From Brucella tritici (GTDB lineage: Bacteria > Pseudomonadota > Alphaproteobacteria > Rhizobiales > Rhizobiaceae), in the NCBI RefSeq assembly GCF_008932295.1, contig NZ_WBWA01000022.1:19726-83725 (forward strand): a DNA stretch of 64,000 nt, read 5' to 3'. How positions within the stretch are numbered: the stretch's first letter is position 1; each line of letters opens with the position of its first letter. The notes beneath the pieces were generated by a model. That model was not told where the DNA came from and did not search any database. It saw nothing but the letters and a program-made list of their open reading frames with translations. The translations under genes and the position numbers were made by a program. Below are positions 17,000 through 25,835 of the stretch, in pieces.

Positions 17000-17434
17000 C
17001 TAGATGACGCGGCGGCCGGCTTCGTCGACGACGACCTCACCATCTTCCTTGGTGAAAGCCGCCCTCTGCTCAGCCGGCAGAATATCGAGCACAGCTTCCG
17101 ATGGACGGCAGAGTTTAACGCCCAATGGCGTGACGACGATCGGACGGTTGATGAGAATGGGATGCTCCATCATAGCATCGACAAGTTGCGCATCCGTCAA
17201 AGATGTGTCGCTGAGCCCGAGCTCGGAGTACGGCGTTCCCTTTTCTCGAAGTAGTTCGCGTGGGGAAATCCCCATGCGAACAATCAATTGTTCCAAGAGC
17301 GGCCGGGAGGGCGGCGTTTTAAGATACTCGACCACATGTGGTTCGATGCCCGCGTTGCGGATCATGGCCAACGTGTTGCGCGAGGTGCCGCATTCGGGAT
17401 TGTGGTAGATGACGATGTCAGTTTGGTTGCCCAT
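17000..17434 (-). CDS. arsC: Arsenate reductase, glutaredoxin-coupled type
   Basis: A 144-residue ArsC of the E. coli plasmid R773 type. 'IYHNPECGTSRNTLAMIRNAG' carries the catalytic C15 in NP.CGTSR, and 'LINRPIVVTPLGVKLCRPSE' holds the conserved Arg of the RPIV segment that stabilises the arsenyl intermediate. It reduces arsenate to arsenite with glutathione and glutaredoxin in the cytoplasm. Neighbours are acr3 and, 144 bp upstream, a second unrelated arsenate reductase. Confidence 0.95.
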   Translation of the reverse strand: MGNQTDIVIYHNPECGTSRNTLAMIRNAGIEPHVVEYLKTPPSRPLLEQLIVRMGISPRELLREKGTPYSELGLSDTSLTDAQLVDAMMEHPILINRPIVVTPLGVKLCRPSEAVLDILPAEQRAAFTKEDGEVVVDEAGRRVI

Positions 17435-17578
17435 TAAAATTGGACCCTTTGTCAGATGAATTTGAACTATGTCGCCAGCATCCGGGGCTGGCGCGATCTT
17501 CTCATGTAAGGTGTGCCGTCAGCACCGAAAAGCACGAGCCGTCGGCTCTGTCGCTCCGCTCAACCTACCGTCTGGATA

Positions 17579-18106
17579 TCAGGCTGAAGTCCGTTCAGGA
17601 TTGGTGGACCCATCGATGGTGCCAATTTGCCGCAACCTTGTCTCGAGCGCCATGCGATCAAGCGATTCCAACGGCAGGCTAAGAAACGCCGCGATCCTGT
17701 TTTTCAGGAAACGGGCCGCTTGGGCGAAGGCGCGCTGCACTTCCATCTCTGAGCCTGTAGCGGCTGCGGGATCTTCAATACCCCAGTGAGCGGTCATTGG
17801 ATGGCCGAGCCAAACCGGACATGCTTCACCAGCCGCGCTGTCGCAGACCGTGAAGATGAAATCCATCTGCGGAGCACCCGGATCGGCGAATACGTCCCAA
17901 CTTTTCGAGGAGAAGCCGGTCGACGGATAACCAAGAGCAGCCAACTCCTTGAGAGCGTGCGGATTGACTTCGCCCTTTGGCTGACTGCCAGCCGAATAGG
18001 CGACAAACCGGCCAGCACCTTCCTTGTTGAGAATGGACTCAGCCAGTATCGAGCGTGCCGAGTTTCCCGTGCACAGAAACAGCACGTTGAATGTCTTTTC
18101 GGTCAT
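17579..18106 (-). CDS. arsC: Arsenate reductase, low-molecular-weight phosphatase type
   Basis: A 175-residue protein of the LMW-PTPase-like arsenate reductase family. The P-loop CTGNSARS gives C12-x5-R18, and two further cysteines, C88 (VCD) and C96 (EACP), fit the Cys relay of this type. 'HWGIEDPAAATGSE' is the typical acid-loop region. It overlaps arsR by 4 bp (ATGA), so the ATG at 18,106 is chosen over an earlier frame start. Having both ArsC folds in one operon is common in rhizobial ars clusters. Its closest relative in this window is the ArsC half of the fusion at 25,836. Confidence 0.9.
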   Translation of the reverse strand: MTEKTFNVLFLCTGNSARSILAESILNKEGAGRFVAYSAGSQPKGEVNPHALKELAALGYPSTGFSSKSWDVFADPGAPQMDFIFTVCDSAAGEACPVWLGHPMTAHWGIEDPAAATGSEMEVQRAFAQAARFLKNRIAAFLSLPLESLDRMALETRLRQIGTIDGSTNPERTSA

Positions 18107-18456
18107 GAGAGTACCTTTTCCGGGATGCAACATGGAGTGAGTTCAGCGATAAGCGGGGCGCAGAGTTCTGCGTTGCCGCCACAACAATCCTTGAGGAGAA
18201 ATAGCGTCAATTCTCGCAGTCTCTCCATCTCTGCGCGGTACGTAATGACCCTGCTTCGACGCTGGGACGAAACCAGCCCTGCACGTGACAGAATGTTAAG
18301 GTGCGCGGACATCGTATTTTGTGGCACGATGAGCGCACGAGCGATATCGCCCGCGGGCAAGCCATCGGGTTCGTGTTTGACGAGAAGACGAAAAGTTTCG
18401 AGCCGGGTTGGCTGGGCGAGTGCCGCGAGGGCGAGAATTGCATTTTCCTGTTCCAT
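18103..18456 (-). CDS. arsR: ArsR-family repressor (third, second operator class)
   Basis: A 117-residue ArsR/SmtB protein. Its recognition helix 'PQNTMSAHLNILSRAG' differs from the first two ArsRs and matches the ArsR domain of the ArsR-ArsC fusion. It has five C-terminal cysteines: C91-C92 (KDCC), C99 and C109-C110. It heads the minus-strand operon and lies next to a palindrome of the ATTTCC/GGAAAT class (18,457-18,476) that touches its start codon, implying autorepression. Confidence 0.9.
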   Translation of the reverse strand: MEQENAILALAALAQPTRLETFRLLVKHEPDGLPAGDIARALIVPQNTMSAHLNILSRAGLVSSQRRSRVITYRAEMERLRELTLFLLKDCCGGNAELCAPLIAELTPCCIPEKVLS

Positions 18457-18476
18457 ATATCCAGATTACTGGAAAT
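18457..18476. promoter_or_regulatory. ArsR-type operator, class TCCAG/CTGGA, at the third arsR
   Basis: ATATCCAG, ATTA, CTGGAAAT: inverted repeat with 7 of 8 pairs, immediately upstream of the arsR start codon. Related palindromes occur at 25,751-25,774 and 32,134-32,156, defining a second operator class in this island. Confidence 0.65.
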
Positions 18477-18516
18477 GTGGACAAAGTCAATTGGCTCGCG
18501 TTTATTTTGCCGTTTA

Positions 18517-18666
18517 CTAGCTCTCGCCAAAGGGTGCGGCGTCGTCCTGAATGATGGGATTAGAGCAGAACAGGCATTTGAGGATCGAAACACCGAAGGA
18601 CGGATCATCGGTCCATACGACGCGCCCATCTCTTTTAAGAGCCGGCTGCTTCAGCGCTTTGAACAT
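18517..18666 (-). CDS. Possible small CxxC protein
   Basis: A 49-codon minus-strand frame, ATG at 18,666 to TAG at 18,517. It encodes 'DGRVVWTDDPSFGVSILKC' followed by LFC, giving a CLFC pair, then an acidic tail 'IQDDAAPFGES'. The composition is protein-like and the frame stays open upstream for about 20 more codons ('GVSCGALLIAVVARMFKAL'), which could be a membrane segment of a longer or truncated protein. No family is recognised and no clear ribosome-binding site is seen. Confidence 0.35.
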   Translation of the reverse strand: MFKALKQPALKRDGRVVWTDDPSFGVSILKCLFCSNPIIQDDAAPFGES

Positions 18667-19096
18667 TCTCGCCACGACTGCGATCAGCAACGCCCCGCAA
18701 GAAACTCCCGAACGACGCAGACCGCGTGAGGCGTTTATTCGATGGTGCGATGCCTAGAAAAGGGTAACTCACTCGGCACGCCCTGCTAATTAGCCGATGG
18801 CGCACACATACAGAAAGCGCGATACGGCGGCGATGAGAATATCCGGAAGTGTTCGGATTTCCGAACATCGCTGAAATAAATGCCGAAATTATGTGCAGTA
18901 TTATTTAGTTAATTTATTTTTGCTATAATATAAATTCCCGATAACCTGAGTTACTCCGACTTAACCAGGTCAAAAATTGTCCTTTTGCTACGTATATACG
19001 AATATAGCAACATCAATATGATTCTTCTGTGACGATAATATCGAAAAATTAACTGTAGAACCCCAATATAGTCCTTCTGAAACTAGGGGGATCCAC
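18667..19096. other. AT-rich intergenic region upstream of the chemoreceptor
   Basis: A 430-bp region between the ars operon and the chemoreceptor gene. It contains a 7-bp perfect palindrome GTTCGGA-TT-TCCGAAC (18,851-18,866) and, from about 18,890, a strongly AT-rich stretch with TATAAT at 18,924-18,929 that could be a -10 box. A purine-rich AGGGGGA precedes the GTG start at 19,097. No gene is seen. Confidence 0.4.
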
Positions 19097-21568
19097 GTGT
19101 CAAACTACGCAAATCAGCCGCTCATTCCATTTTCGAAAAGTCTGAGAACGCGATTCTTTGCGCTGTTCCTCATGTTTATCCCACTAGTCGCCGGGCTCGG
19201 CGGTTATTTCGCCTATAATTTTTACTGGCAAGAAGTGGGAACGTCGCTCGGTGGACTGATGAATTTCGTCGATGCTAAACAGCAGGGCGTCATTCGGTTT
19301 CTCGGCCAGAACGAAAAGCAAGCTAAGCAATTGGCTGGGCTGGCCGAACACCTCAACCCGGCCCAACTCTCAGATCACTTTGCGCGCATCGTGAAATCCG
19401 ATGTCTTCGATATTGAAGATCACCCTTTCAAGGATGAGATCAAGAGCGGCTCGCGGCACATCGCGGCAACCAACGTCTACCAATACATTGACTACATCGT
19501 CGGCGACAAGATCGTGGCCTCTTCGGACCAGAAACGCATCGGCCAAAGCTTCGACAAAAATATTGACGTCAAGCCAGGCTATTCCGATGTTTGGCGCGAT
19601 AGCTCCGGCAACGCGGTCTTGACTTTCGCAGCCACAACCGACCGCGGGACTGTCTATGTCCATGCCAACGCACTGATGTTGAGCAACATTGTCGACGGTG
19701 AGATTGGCAACCTTGAGGGCGGAGCTGGCGCATTCTATCTTGCGGGTATCGGCAAGACGTTCGACTATTACATCGTCAACAAAGATAACGTGATGATCAC
19801 CGAGTCTCGAGTCATCCCGAATGCGGTATTGTCCGCAAAGGGTAGCCAGGAACCATGGCAACTGACCATGATGACGGCTGGAGTTGTTTGCTCGTCCAGC
19901 GGAAAATACGTCACGAGCGGCAACTGCACCACGGGATGCCGCGAGGCAATGGGCTTTTATACGGGTCCTACGGGGAAAGAAATGCTGGGTGTTTCCATGC
20001 CATTTTATGATTCCGGCTGGACGATCGTCGTTGAGCAGGAAGCGTCAGAATTGCTTGGTCCAATGCACCGGATGTTTCTGACAGTTGCAGCGATTGCGAT
20101 TGTTGCATTTTCGCTGCTAGGCGCATTCATCGTCTACATGGTGTTGGGAATGACCGGCCGCATCACAACGCTGACAAATAAAATGGCGGCACTGGCGGCG
20201 GGTGATCTTAGCGTCGAAGTTCCGTTTGCCGATCGGGCGGATGAGATTGGCTCGATGGCCGGTGCGGTTGAAGTGTTCAAAAGAAATGGACTAGCTGTTC
20301 GAGACCTTAATGCGCAAGAAGCTGTTCTTCGCGGTAAAAGCGCCGAATTGCAATCGAGCATCGCAACTGTTGTAGCCGCGGCCGCAGCAGGCGATTTCAC
20401 CGGGAGAATCGAAAAAGACTATAACGATCCAGACCTGAATAGATTTGCTGGAAGCGTAAATGCACTCGTAGAAAGTGTCGATGGCGGGATCAACGAGACG
20501 AGAAGAGTCATAGCATCCCTGGCGACCGGCGACCTTACAGAAAGCATGACGGGCCGATTCCAGGGAGCTTTCGCAGAGCTTCAGACGAATGTGAACGAGA
20601 CCCTCGCCACATTGCAACGAACCTTGAGAGAAGTTCGGACGACCAGCGATACCATCAATGGCAACTCATCTGAACTGAGGTCGGCTGCTGATGATTTGTC
20701 GAAGCGAACCGAGCAACAGGCGGCGGCACTTGAGCAAACATCCGCCGCTCTGGATGAGATCACCTCGGCGGTTCGCCAGTCCAGCGATCGCGCCCAAGAG
20801 GCGACACTGTTCGTCAGTGATGCCAAGAAGAGCGCGGCTCAGTCTTCAACCGTGGTTAAGACCGCCGTCGATGCCATGGGCCGCATCGAGCAAGCTTCGG
20901 TCGAGATCGGCCAGATCACCAACGTGATCGATGAGATCGCCTTCCAAACCAATCTTCTGGCTTTGAACGCGGGTGTCGAGGCCGCACGAGCCGGAGAGGC
21001 TGGCAAAGGCTTTGCGGTTGTGGCGCAGGAAGTTCGTGAGCTGGCGCAGCGAGCAGCGTCCGCCGCAAAAGACATCAAGCAACTGATTTCAAAATCAGGC
21101 TCTGAAGTGGCAATGGGGGTCAAGCTGGTACAAGAAACGGGTTCCGCACTCAACACAATTGAAACTCAGGTTTTAAAGATCAACGATCACATTCAGGCCA
21201 TAGCCACCGCTGCGCGGGAACAATCGACAGGCTTGGCCGAAGTCAGCAGCGCCGTGAATCAGATGGATCACGTCACCCAGCAGAACGCGGCTATGGTCGA
21301 AGAAGCCAATGCTTCAACCCACAAGCTTTCGGCGGAAGCAGACAATCTCGTCACGCTCATTGGAAGATTTAGGCTGGAAAGCGCCTTGAATAGCGATCTG
21401 ACCAGCACCTCCCGATTTTCGAAATCGACAGCGGGTTCGCTCCGGCTTGAAAATGGGACTGTGACGCACGCCTTGCCTGTACGGCGCGTGATAGCCAATG
21501 TCACTCGCGCTTCCTCGTCCGGGTCGGCAGGCTCAGCACTCAAGAGTGAGGCGTGGGAGGAATTTTAA
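19097..21568 (+). CDS. Methyl-accepting chemotaxis protein, candidate arsenic chemoreceptor
   Basis: An 823-residue chemoreceptor. Transmembrane helix 1 is about 20-42, a large periplasmic (double-Cache-like) sensor spans 45-325, and helix 2 is about 327-350. HAMP-like segments and a second HAMP-like region (about 440-520) follow, then the signalling domain. Its hairpin tip contains '[24 protein letters not shown]'. The protein ends in AWEEF, an xWxxF tether for CheR/CheB. The protein has only three cysteines, C265, C277 and C281, all in the sensor just before the '[18 protein letters not shown]' segment; this could be a thiolate site for As(III) or a disulfide. MCP genes beside aio loci are reported to mediate arsenite chemotaxis in Agrobacterium. 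Start is GTG with a good Shine-Dalgarno; no che genes are nearby. Confidence 0.9.
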   Translation: MSNYANQPLIPFSKSLRTRFFALFLMFIPLVAGLGGYFAYNFYWQEVGTSLGGLMNFVDAKQQGVIRFLGQNEKQAKQLAGLAEHLNPAQLSDHFARIVKSDVFDIEDHPFKDEIKSGSRHIAATNVYQYIDYIVGDKIVASSDQKRIGQSFDKNIDVKPGYSDVWRDSSGNAVLTFAATTDRGTVYVHANALMLSNIVDGEIGNLEGGAGAFYLAGIGKTFDYYIVNKDNVMITESRVIPNAVLSAKGSQEPWQLTMMTAGVVCSSSGKYVTSGNCTTGCREAMGFYTGPTGKEMLGVSMPFYDSGWTIVVEQEASELLGPMHRMFLTVAAIAIVAFSLLGAFIVYMVLGMTGRITTLTNKMAALAAGDLSVEVPFADRADEIGSMAGAVEVFKRNGLAVRDLNAQEAVLRGKSAELQSSIATVVAAAAAGDFTGRIEKDYNDPDLNRFAGSVNALVESVDGGINETRRVIASLATGDLTESMTGRFQGAFAELQTNVNETLATLQRTLREVRTTSDTINGNSSELRSAADDLSKRTEQQAAALEQTSAALDEITSAVRQSSDRAQEATLFVSDAKKSAAQSSTVVKTAVDAMGRIEQASVEIGQITNVIDEIAFQTNLLALNAGVEAARAGEAGKGFAVVAQEVRELAQRAASAAKDIKQLISKSGSEVAMGVKLVQETGSALNTIETQVLKINDHIQAIATAAREQSTGLAEVSSAVNQMDHVTQQNAAMVEEANASTHKLSAEADNLVTLIGRFRLESALNSDLTSTSRFSKSTAGSLRLENGTVTHALPVRRVIANVTRASSSGSAGSALKSEAWEEF

Positions 21569-21632
21569 GGAGCTCGCAGCAGATCCGGTCAGGTCTGCCG
21601 CATAATTATCAATGAGAAGCAGAAAGTGGAAA

Positions 21633-22136
21633 ATGACGACTGCCCCCATAATGCCCCTTTCACGCATCGAGGTCCCAGGCGGCGGCACCATAGGAATGAT
21701 GCCATGTCCCGGCAGAAGCGACAGCATATTGGCCGAAGTCAGCAAGTTGAAAGAATTGGGCGTAGATGTCGTTGTCAGCCTGATGCAGGATCAAGAGTTT
21801 CCGGACCTTGCTGGCTTTTCGGAAGTGATGCGGTCGAGTGCGATAGAATGGATACGACTTCCTGTCATGCCAAACAGTATTCCTGACGAAGCGAGCGATT
21901 GGAAGTCGGTACGTTTTATACTTATCGACCGTATTGCCGATGGAAAGTTCGTCGCAATTCATTGTTGGGGCGGGCTGGGCCGCACGGGAATGATTGCCGC
22001 AGACCTGCTTACTGCGCTCTCATACGAACCCAGCGAAGCCATAACTCTAGTACGTGATGTGAGGCCAGGTACAATCGAGTCTGAGGCACAGGAACGATGG
22101 ATAACGCGGATACAAAACCCCAACGTAACTAGCTGA
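21633..22136 (+). CDS. Dual-specificity/tyrosine phosphatase-like protein
   Basis: A 167-residue protein with the cysteine-phosphatase signature HCWGGLGRTGM (H110, C111, R117), and an upstream acidic loop around D85 ('SIPDEASDW') as candidate general acid. This fold removes phosphate from phosphotyrosine, phosphoserine or small phospho-compounds. The ATG at 21,633 is preferred over the frame start at 21,612. It lies 64 bp after the chemoreceptor gene on the same strand and converges on phnE. Related phosphatase genes are seen in rhizobial arsenic islands, but their role is unknown. Confidence 0.8.
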   Translation: MTTAPIMPLSRIEVPGGGTIGMMPCPGRSDSILAEVSKLKELGVDVVVSLMQDQEFPDLAGFSEVMRSSAIEWIRLPVMPNSIPDEASDWKSVRFILIDRIADGKFVAIHCWGGLGRTGMIAADLLTALSYEPSEAITLVRDVRPGTIESEAQERWITRIQNPNVTS

Positions 22137-22176
22137 CGACACTGCGGCTGGCCGCAGCGCGCCTACGTGGGGAAGC

Positions 22177-22995
22177 TCACATGATCACTTTGCGCACCGC
22201 GGCCGAGATCCACTCCGAGACCAACACCGTGACGAGTATAAGAACGAAGATCGTCGTCACCTGCGGCCAGGCCAGCATGTTGAGCGACGATTGCAGCTTC
22301 AACCCGAGACCGCCCGCGCCAACGAGGCCGAGAATGGCCGATTCGCGGATGTTGATATCCCATCTGAACACAGTCATGCCGAGAAACGAAGGCAAAACCT
22401 GCGGCACGATCGCATAATCGATCACCTGCATTCGGCTTGCGCCGCTCGCTTCCACAGCCTCGACCTGGGATTGATCGATTTCCTCGATGGCCTCGTAGAG
22501 AAGTTTCCCGACGAAGCCGATCGAGCGCAACGCGATAGCGATGATGCCGGCTAGCAGTCCCGGCCCTAAAATGGAAACGAGAAGCAGCGCCCAGATCAGA
22601 GAGTTGATGGACCGCGACGCGACAATGAGAAACAGCGCAACGGGCCTCAGGAAAAGCAGGCTGGGCGTCGTGTTTCGGGCAGCAAGGAAGGCGATCGGTA
22701 CGGCGAGCATGGTGCCGGCAAGCGTGCCTAGGGTCGCCATATTAAGCGTGTCCCAGAGCGGGACCAGCAATTCGCTCACATAGGACAGGCGCGGCGGGAA
22801 GGCTCGGGACAGGATATCGCCGCCTTGCCTCGGGGCGTCCTGAACGAAGGCCCAGATCGTGTCCTTCGTCATAATTTGCCAGCAGAACATGAAGAGCGCG
22901 ACGAGCGCGAACCAGCCCAGCCATTGTAGAAGTTCGGTGCGCGCTGGAAGTTTGCGCCAGCTCTTGCCGCCGTGGATTGCGTTGGAAACCGGCAT
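22177..22995 (-). CDS. phnE: Phosphonate-type ABC transporter permease PhnE
   Basis: A 272-residue inner-membrane permease with about six helices and the EAA loop 'EAVEASGASRMQVIDYAIVPQVLPSFLG', which contacts the ATPase. It is the second of two permeases and its start overlaps the end of the first. With the neighbouring PhnC, PhnD and PhnE it forms a binding-protein-dependent importer for phosphonates, phosphite or related oxyanions. Confidence 0.92.
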   Translation of the reverse strand: MPVSNAIHGGKSWRKLPARTELLQWLGWFALVALFMFCWQIMTKDTIWAFVQDAPRQGGDILSRAFPPRLSYVSELLVPLWDTLNMATLGTLAGTMLAVPIAFLAARNTTPSLLFLRPVALFLIVASRSINSLIWALLLVSILGPGLLAGIIAIALRSIGFVGKLLYEAIEEIDQSQVEAVEASGASRMQVIDYAIVPQVLPSFLGMTVFRWDINIRESAILGLVGAGGLGLKLQSSLNMLAWPQVTTIFVLILVTVLVSEWISAAVRKVIM

Positions 22996-23810
22996 TACTG
23001 AATCCGTTTGCGAATGAGGCTCGAACCGTATTCGGCCAGCATGACGATGACGATGATGAGAATAAGAACGGCACCCGCGCTGTCGTATTCGTAGCGGTCA
23101 ATGGACGTGTTCAACGTCGCCCCGATGCCCCCGGCCCCGACGATACCGATGACAGCCGACTCGCGGAAGTTAATGTCGAAACGATAAAGCGACAGGCCGA
23201 TCAGCCGGGGCATGACCTGCGGCTGAACCGCGTAATTGACGAGTTGCAGCCAGGAAGCACCGGTCGCGCGGATCGCCTCTGCCTGCTTTTCGTCGATTTC
23301 CTCGATGGCTTCGGCGAGCAGCTTGGCGATGAATCCGATCGTTGAGAAAGCCAGCGTGAGGAAGCCTGCAAAAGGACCGAAGCCGAACATGGCGACGAGC
23401 AGGATGGCGATGATGATTTCCTGAAAGGCGCGCGATACGGCAATGATCGAACGGCAGACATAGTAGATGGCCGCTGGCGCCAGATTACGAGCCGCGCCGA
23501 CGCCGATCGGGATCGATATGAGGATACCGACGATCGTCGAACAGACGGTCATGGTCAGGCTTTCCTGCAGTCCGGCGGCGATATCGCGCCAGCGCGAGGT
23601 GAAGTCGGGAACCAGAAAACCCTGCAGGAAGCGCCAGCCACGATCGAGACCCTCATAGGCCCTCAACCAGTTGACGTCGATGCTAGCAGTGGCGAGCAGC
23701 AGGTAGGCCAGCGCTCCGCCATAGACGAGCCAGCGCAGGCCTGCGTTCCTGATGAACAGCGGCGGGCGTCGCCATGTCGTCGGATAGGTTTTCATGTCGG
23801 CATGGACCAT
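22995..23810 (-). CDS. phnE: Phosphonate-type ABC transporter permease PhnE (first copy)
   Basis: A 271-residue permease, paralogous to the next gene. Its EAA loop is 'EAIRATGASWLQLVNYAVQPQVMPRLIG', and 'FRESAVIGIVGAGGIGATL' is the family's C-terminal motif. The start codon overlaps the phnC stop (TGATG), so translation is coupled. Two different permeases imply a heterodimeric channel. Confidence 0.92.
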   Translation of the reverse strand: MVHADMKTYPTTWRRPPLFIRNAGLRWLVYGGALAYLLLATASIDVNWLRAYEGLDRGWRFLQGFLVPDFTSRWRDIAAGLQESLTMTVCSTIVGILISIPIGVGAARNLAPAAIYYVCRSIIAVSRAFQEIIIAILLVAMFGFGPFAGFLTLAFSTIGFIAKLLAEAIEEIDEKQAEAIRATGASWLQLVNYAVQPQVMPRLIGLSLYRFDINFRESAVIGIVGAGGIGATLNTSIDRYEYDSAGAVLILIIVIVMLAEYGSSLIRKRIQ

Positions 23811-24649
23811 CAGACCACACCCGCCATGCGTTGGTCGGCGCGTTCGCGCTCTGCGGCTGCGATACGTTCTTCCTGGACGTCGCTTTCGACCTGCTTCTGC
23901 ATCGCTGCCCAGTCCTCTTCGCCGTAAATGCGTGTCAGGGCGGCATTATCGAGCATGTCCGGCGTGCCATCGAATACGACTTCTCCGGCGCGCAACCCGA
24001 TGATGCGTTCGACGAATGCCTGCGCGAGCAGGACATCGTGAATGTTGATGATGGCCGGCAGACCACGTTCCCGTGAAATTTCGACGATCAGGCGCATGAT
24101 CTGCCGAGAGGTTTTTGGATCGAGGGACGCCGTCGGTTCGTCGATCAGGAGAAGTTCCGGGTCTTGCTCAAGAGCGCGTGCAATACCGACACGCTGGCGC
24201 TGGCCGCCCGATAGGGCATCGGCGCGCTTGTCAGCATGGGCCGTCAAGCCGACGCGATCCAGAAGCGCGAAAGCACTTTCGACATAGGCGGAGGGGTAAC
24301 GGCGGAAGAAGCTGCGCCAGAACGGTACGTAGCCAAGCCGCCCGGATAGGACGTTTTCCATCACGGTCAGCCGCTCGACCAGCGCATATTCCTGGAAAAT
24401 CATGCCGATCCGGCGGCGCGCCACACGCAGTTCACTTCTGGACAGAGCAGTGACGTCAAGGTCGCCGAGAAAAATCTTGCCGGCGCTCGGCTCAATCAAA
24501 CGGTTGATGCAGCGGATGAGGCTCGATTTTCCGGCGCCCGACGGGCCGATCAACCCGACCACCTGACCCGCTGGAATTTCGAGGCTGATGCTCTTGAGAG
24601 CCTTGTCACCGGTCTTATATGTTTTTGTCAGCTCTGAAATTCTAAGCAT
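23810..24649 (-). CDS. phnC: Phosphonate-type ABC transporter ATPase PhnC
   Basis: A 279-residue ABC ATPase. Walker A is GPSGAGKSS, the Q-loop '[15 protein letters not shown]', the signature '[15 protein letters not shown]', and Walker B '[12 protein letters not shown]'. '[14 protein letters not shown]' is typical of PhnC. The ATG at 24,649 has AGGGA upstream and is preferred over the in-frame ATG at 24,694. It powers uptake through the two PhnE permeases. Confidence 0.95.
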   Translation of the reverse strand: MLRISELTKTYKTGDKALKSISLEIPAGQVVGLIGPSGAGKSSLIRCINRLIEPSAGKIFLGDLDVTALSRSELRVARRRIGMIFQEYALVERLTVMENVLSGRLGYVPFWRSFFRRYPSAYVESAFALLDRVGLTAHADKRADALSGGQRQRVGIARALEQDPELLLIDEPTASLDPKTSRQIMRLIVEISRERGLPAIINIHDVLLAQAFVERIIGLRAGEVVFDGTPDMLDNAALTRIYGEEDWAAMQKQVESDVQEERIAAAERERADQRMAGVV

Positions 24650-24680
24650 TATCGTTCCCTGCCTTTGCAGAATAGAAGGA

Positions 24681-24703
24681 CACCGGGCCTTCACGACCCG
24701 GTG
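24681..24703 (-). terminator. Intercistronic hairpin between phnD and phnC
   Basis: CACCGGG, nine bases, CCCGGTG: a perfect 7-bp stem in the 74-bp gap after phnD, with no T-run. Such hairpins after binding-protein genes usually attenuate or stabilise transcripts so the binding protein is made in excess. Confidence 0.5.
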
Positions 24704-24723
24704 CCCAATAGATCGGCCCGTGA

Positions 24724-25677
24724 TTATTTGCAGGTGTAGGATACGCCGTTCGCGTCATCGATCTGGCGGATAACGGCCCATTGATCCTTGAAAGTGATCG
24801 GGATGAACGCCTCCTGCGGCGGTTCGGAAGTCTGGAACTCCTTCAGCAGCGCCGATCCTTCCCAATTGTATGAGAAGAACGCATCCTTGATCTTTTCCTG
24901 CAATTCCGGGGTGAGGTTATGGGCGACGCCATAGCCGGTGGTCGGGAAAGTCTGCGACTTGAAGATAGAGACAAGCTGGTCTTTCTTGACAACATCGCGA
25001 GCAACCATTCGCTTCATCACGGAGTTCGCGATAGCGGCAGCAGGATAGTCCTTGTTTGCGACGCCGAGGATCGAGTTATCATGCTTGCCGGAGAACACTG
25101 GCTCGAAGTCGCTCCCCGCTACGAGCTTGTATTCCGACTTCAACAGCGCAGAAGGAGCCTTGAAGCCGGAGTTTGACGTCTCTGCGGTGAAGGCGAGCTT
25201 CTTGCCCTTTACGTCTTCGATTTTCTCAATACCCGAGCCGGGATAGGTGATGATTTCCATTTCGTAACCGAAGGCACCATCCTTGGACGCCATCATGGCG
25301 AAGGGGCGGAAGCCGGCACAGGCGACGGCGATCGGATTGGAGCCGGTGTTGAAGCCCGAGACGTGCAGACGACCCGCACGCATGGCCTCGATCTGTGCCG
25401 CGTTCTCCTGAACCGGGAAGAACTGGACCTTCTTGCCGGTCTTCTCGGCGAGATGATCGAGGAAGCCCTTCCAGACGTCGGCATAAACGGCCGGGTCTTC
25501 GACCGGCGTATAGGCGAAGACGAGCGTTGCCGGATCGACCAGCTTATCCTTGTCAGTCGGAATGTCGGCGACCATGTCGCCATTAGCGTCCGTGTAACGA
25601 GCATCGAGTTTGAATTCCGCCTGGGCAGGCATTGCAAATGCTACGGAAAGAGCCAGGACGGCCGCGAGCTTCTTCAT
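24724..25677 (-). CDS. phnD: Phosphonate-type periplasmic binding protein PhnD
   Basis: A 317-residue periplasmic protein with a Sec signal peptide ('[20 protein letters not shown]'). '[29 protein letters not shown]' and '[14 protein letters not shown]' are typical of PhnD, where a Ser/Ser/Gly loop binds the oxyanion. It delivers phosphonate, phosphite or a similar anion to PhnCE. The ATG at 25,677 has GGAG upstream and begins the signal peptide. A PHO-box-like repeat and an ArsR palindrome lie between it and the divergent arsR-arsC gene. Confidence 0.93.
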   Translation of the reverse strand: MKKLAAVLALSVAFAMPAQAEFKLDARYTDANGDMVADIPTDKDKLVDPATLVFAYTPVEDPAVYADVWKGFLDHLAEKTGKKVQFFPVQENAAQIEAMRAGRLHVSGFNTGSNPIAVACAGFRPFAMMASKDGAFGYEMEIITYPGSGIEKIEDVKGKKLAFTAETSNSGFKAPSALLKSEYKLVAGSDFEPVFSGKHDNSILGVANKDYPAAAIANSVMKRMVARDVVKKDQLVSIFKSQTFPTTGYGVAHNLTPELQEKIKDAFFSYNWEGSALLKEFQTSEPPQEAFIPITFKDQWAVIRQIDDANGVSYTCK

Positions 25678-25726
25678 CGGGTTCTCCATTGATCCAGAAA
25701 GGGTCACCCGCTTATTCGGCACTTCC

Positions 25727-25744
25727 GCTACAGGAATATGACAA
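25727..25744 (-). promoter_or_regulatory. PHO-box-like repeat upstream of phnD
   Basis: On the minus strand TTGTCAT-ATTC-CTGTAGC, two 7-bp units in 11-bp spacing, compared with the PHO consensus CTGTCAT-N4-CTGTCAT (6 and 4 to 5 matches). It lies 50 bp upstream of the phnD start. PhoB control is inferred. Confidence 0.4.
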
Positions 25745-25750
25745 TTCTGT

Positions 25751-25774
25751 ATATTTCCAGAAATACGGAAATAT
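25751..25774. promoter_or_regulatory. ArsR-type operator between phnD and arsR-arsC
   Basis: ATATTTCC, eight bases, GGAAATAT: a perfect 8-bp inverted repeat in the divergent region. A weaker copy (ATATCCA-N6-TGGAAAA, 25,824-25,843) overlaps the arsR-arsC start codon, just as the related site at 18,457 touches the third arsR. It could control both directions. Confidence 0.65.
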
Positions 25775-25835
25775 CGTATGTGACGGCAGTGAACGATCCT
25801 TGCTTCCGGACATGAAAATCGATATATCCAGACTT

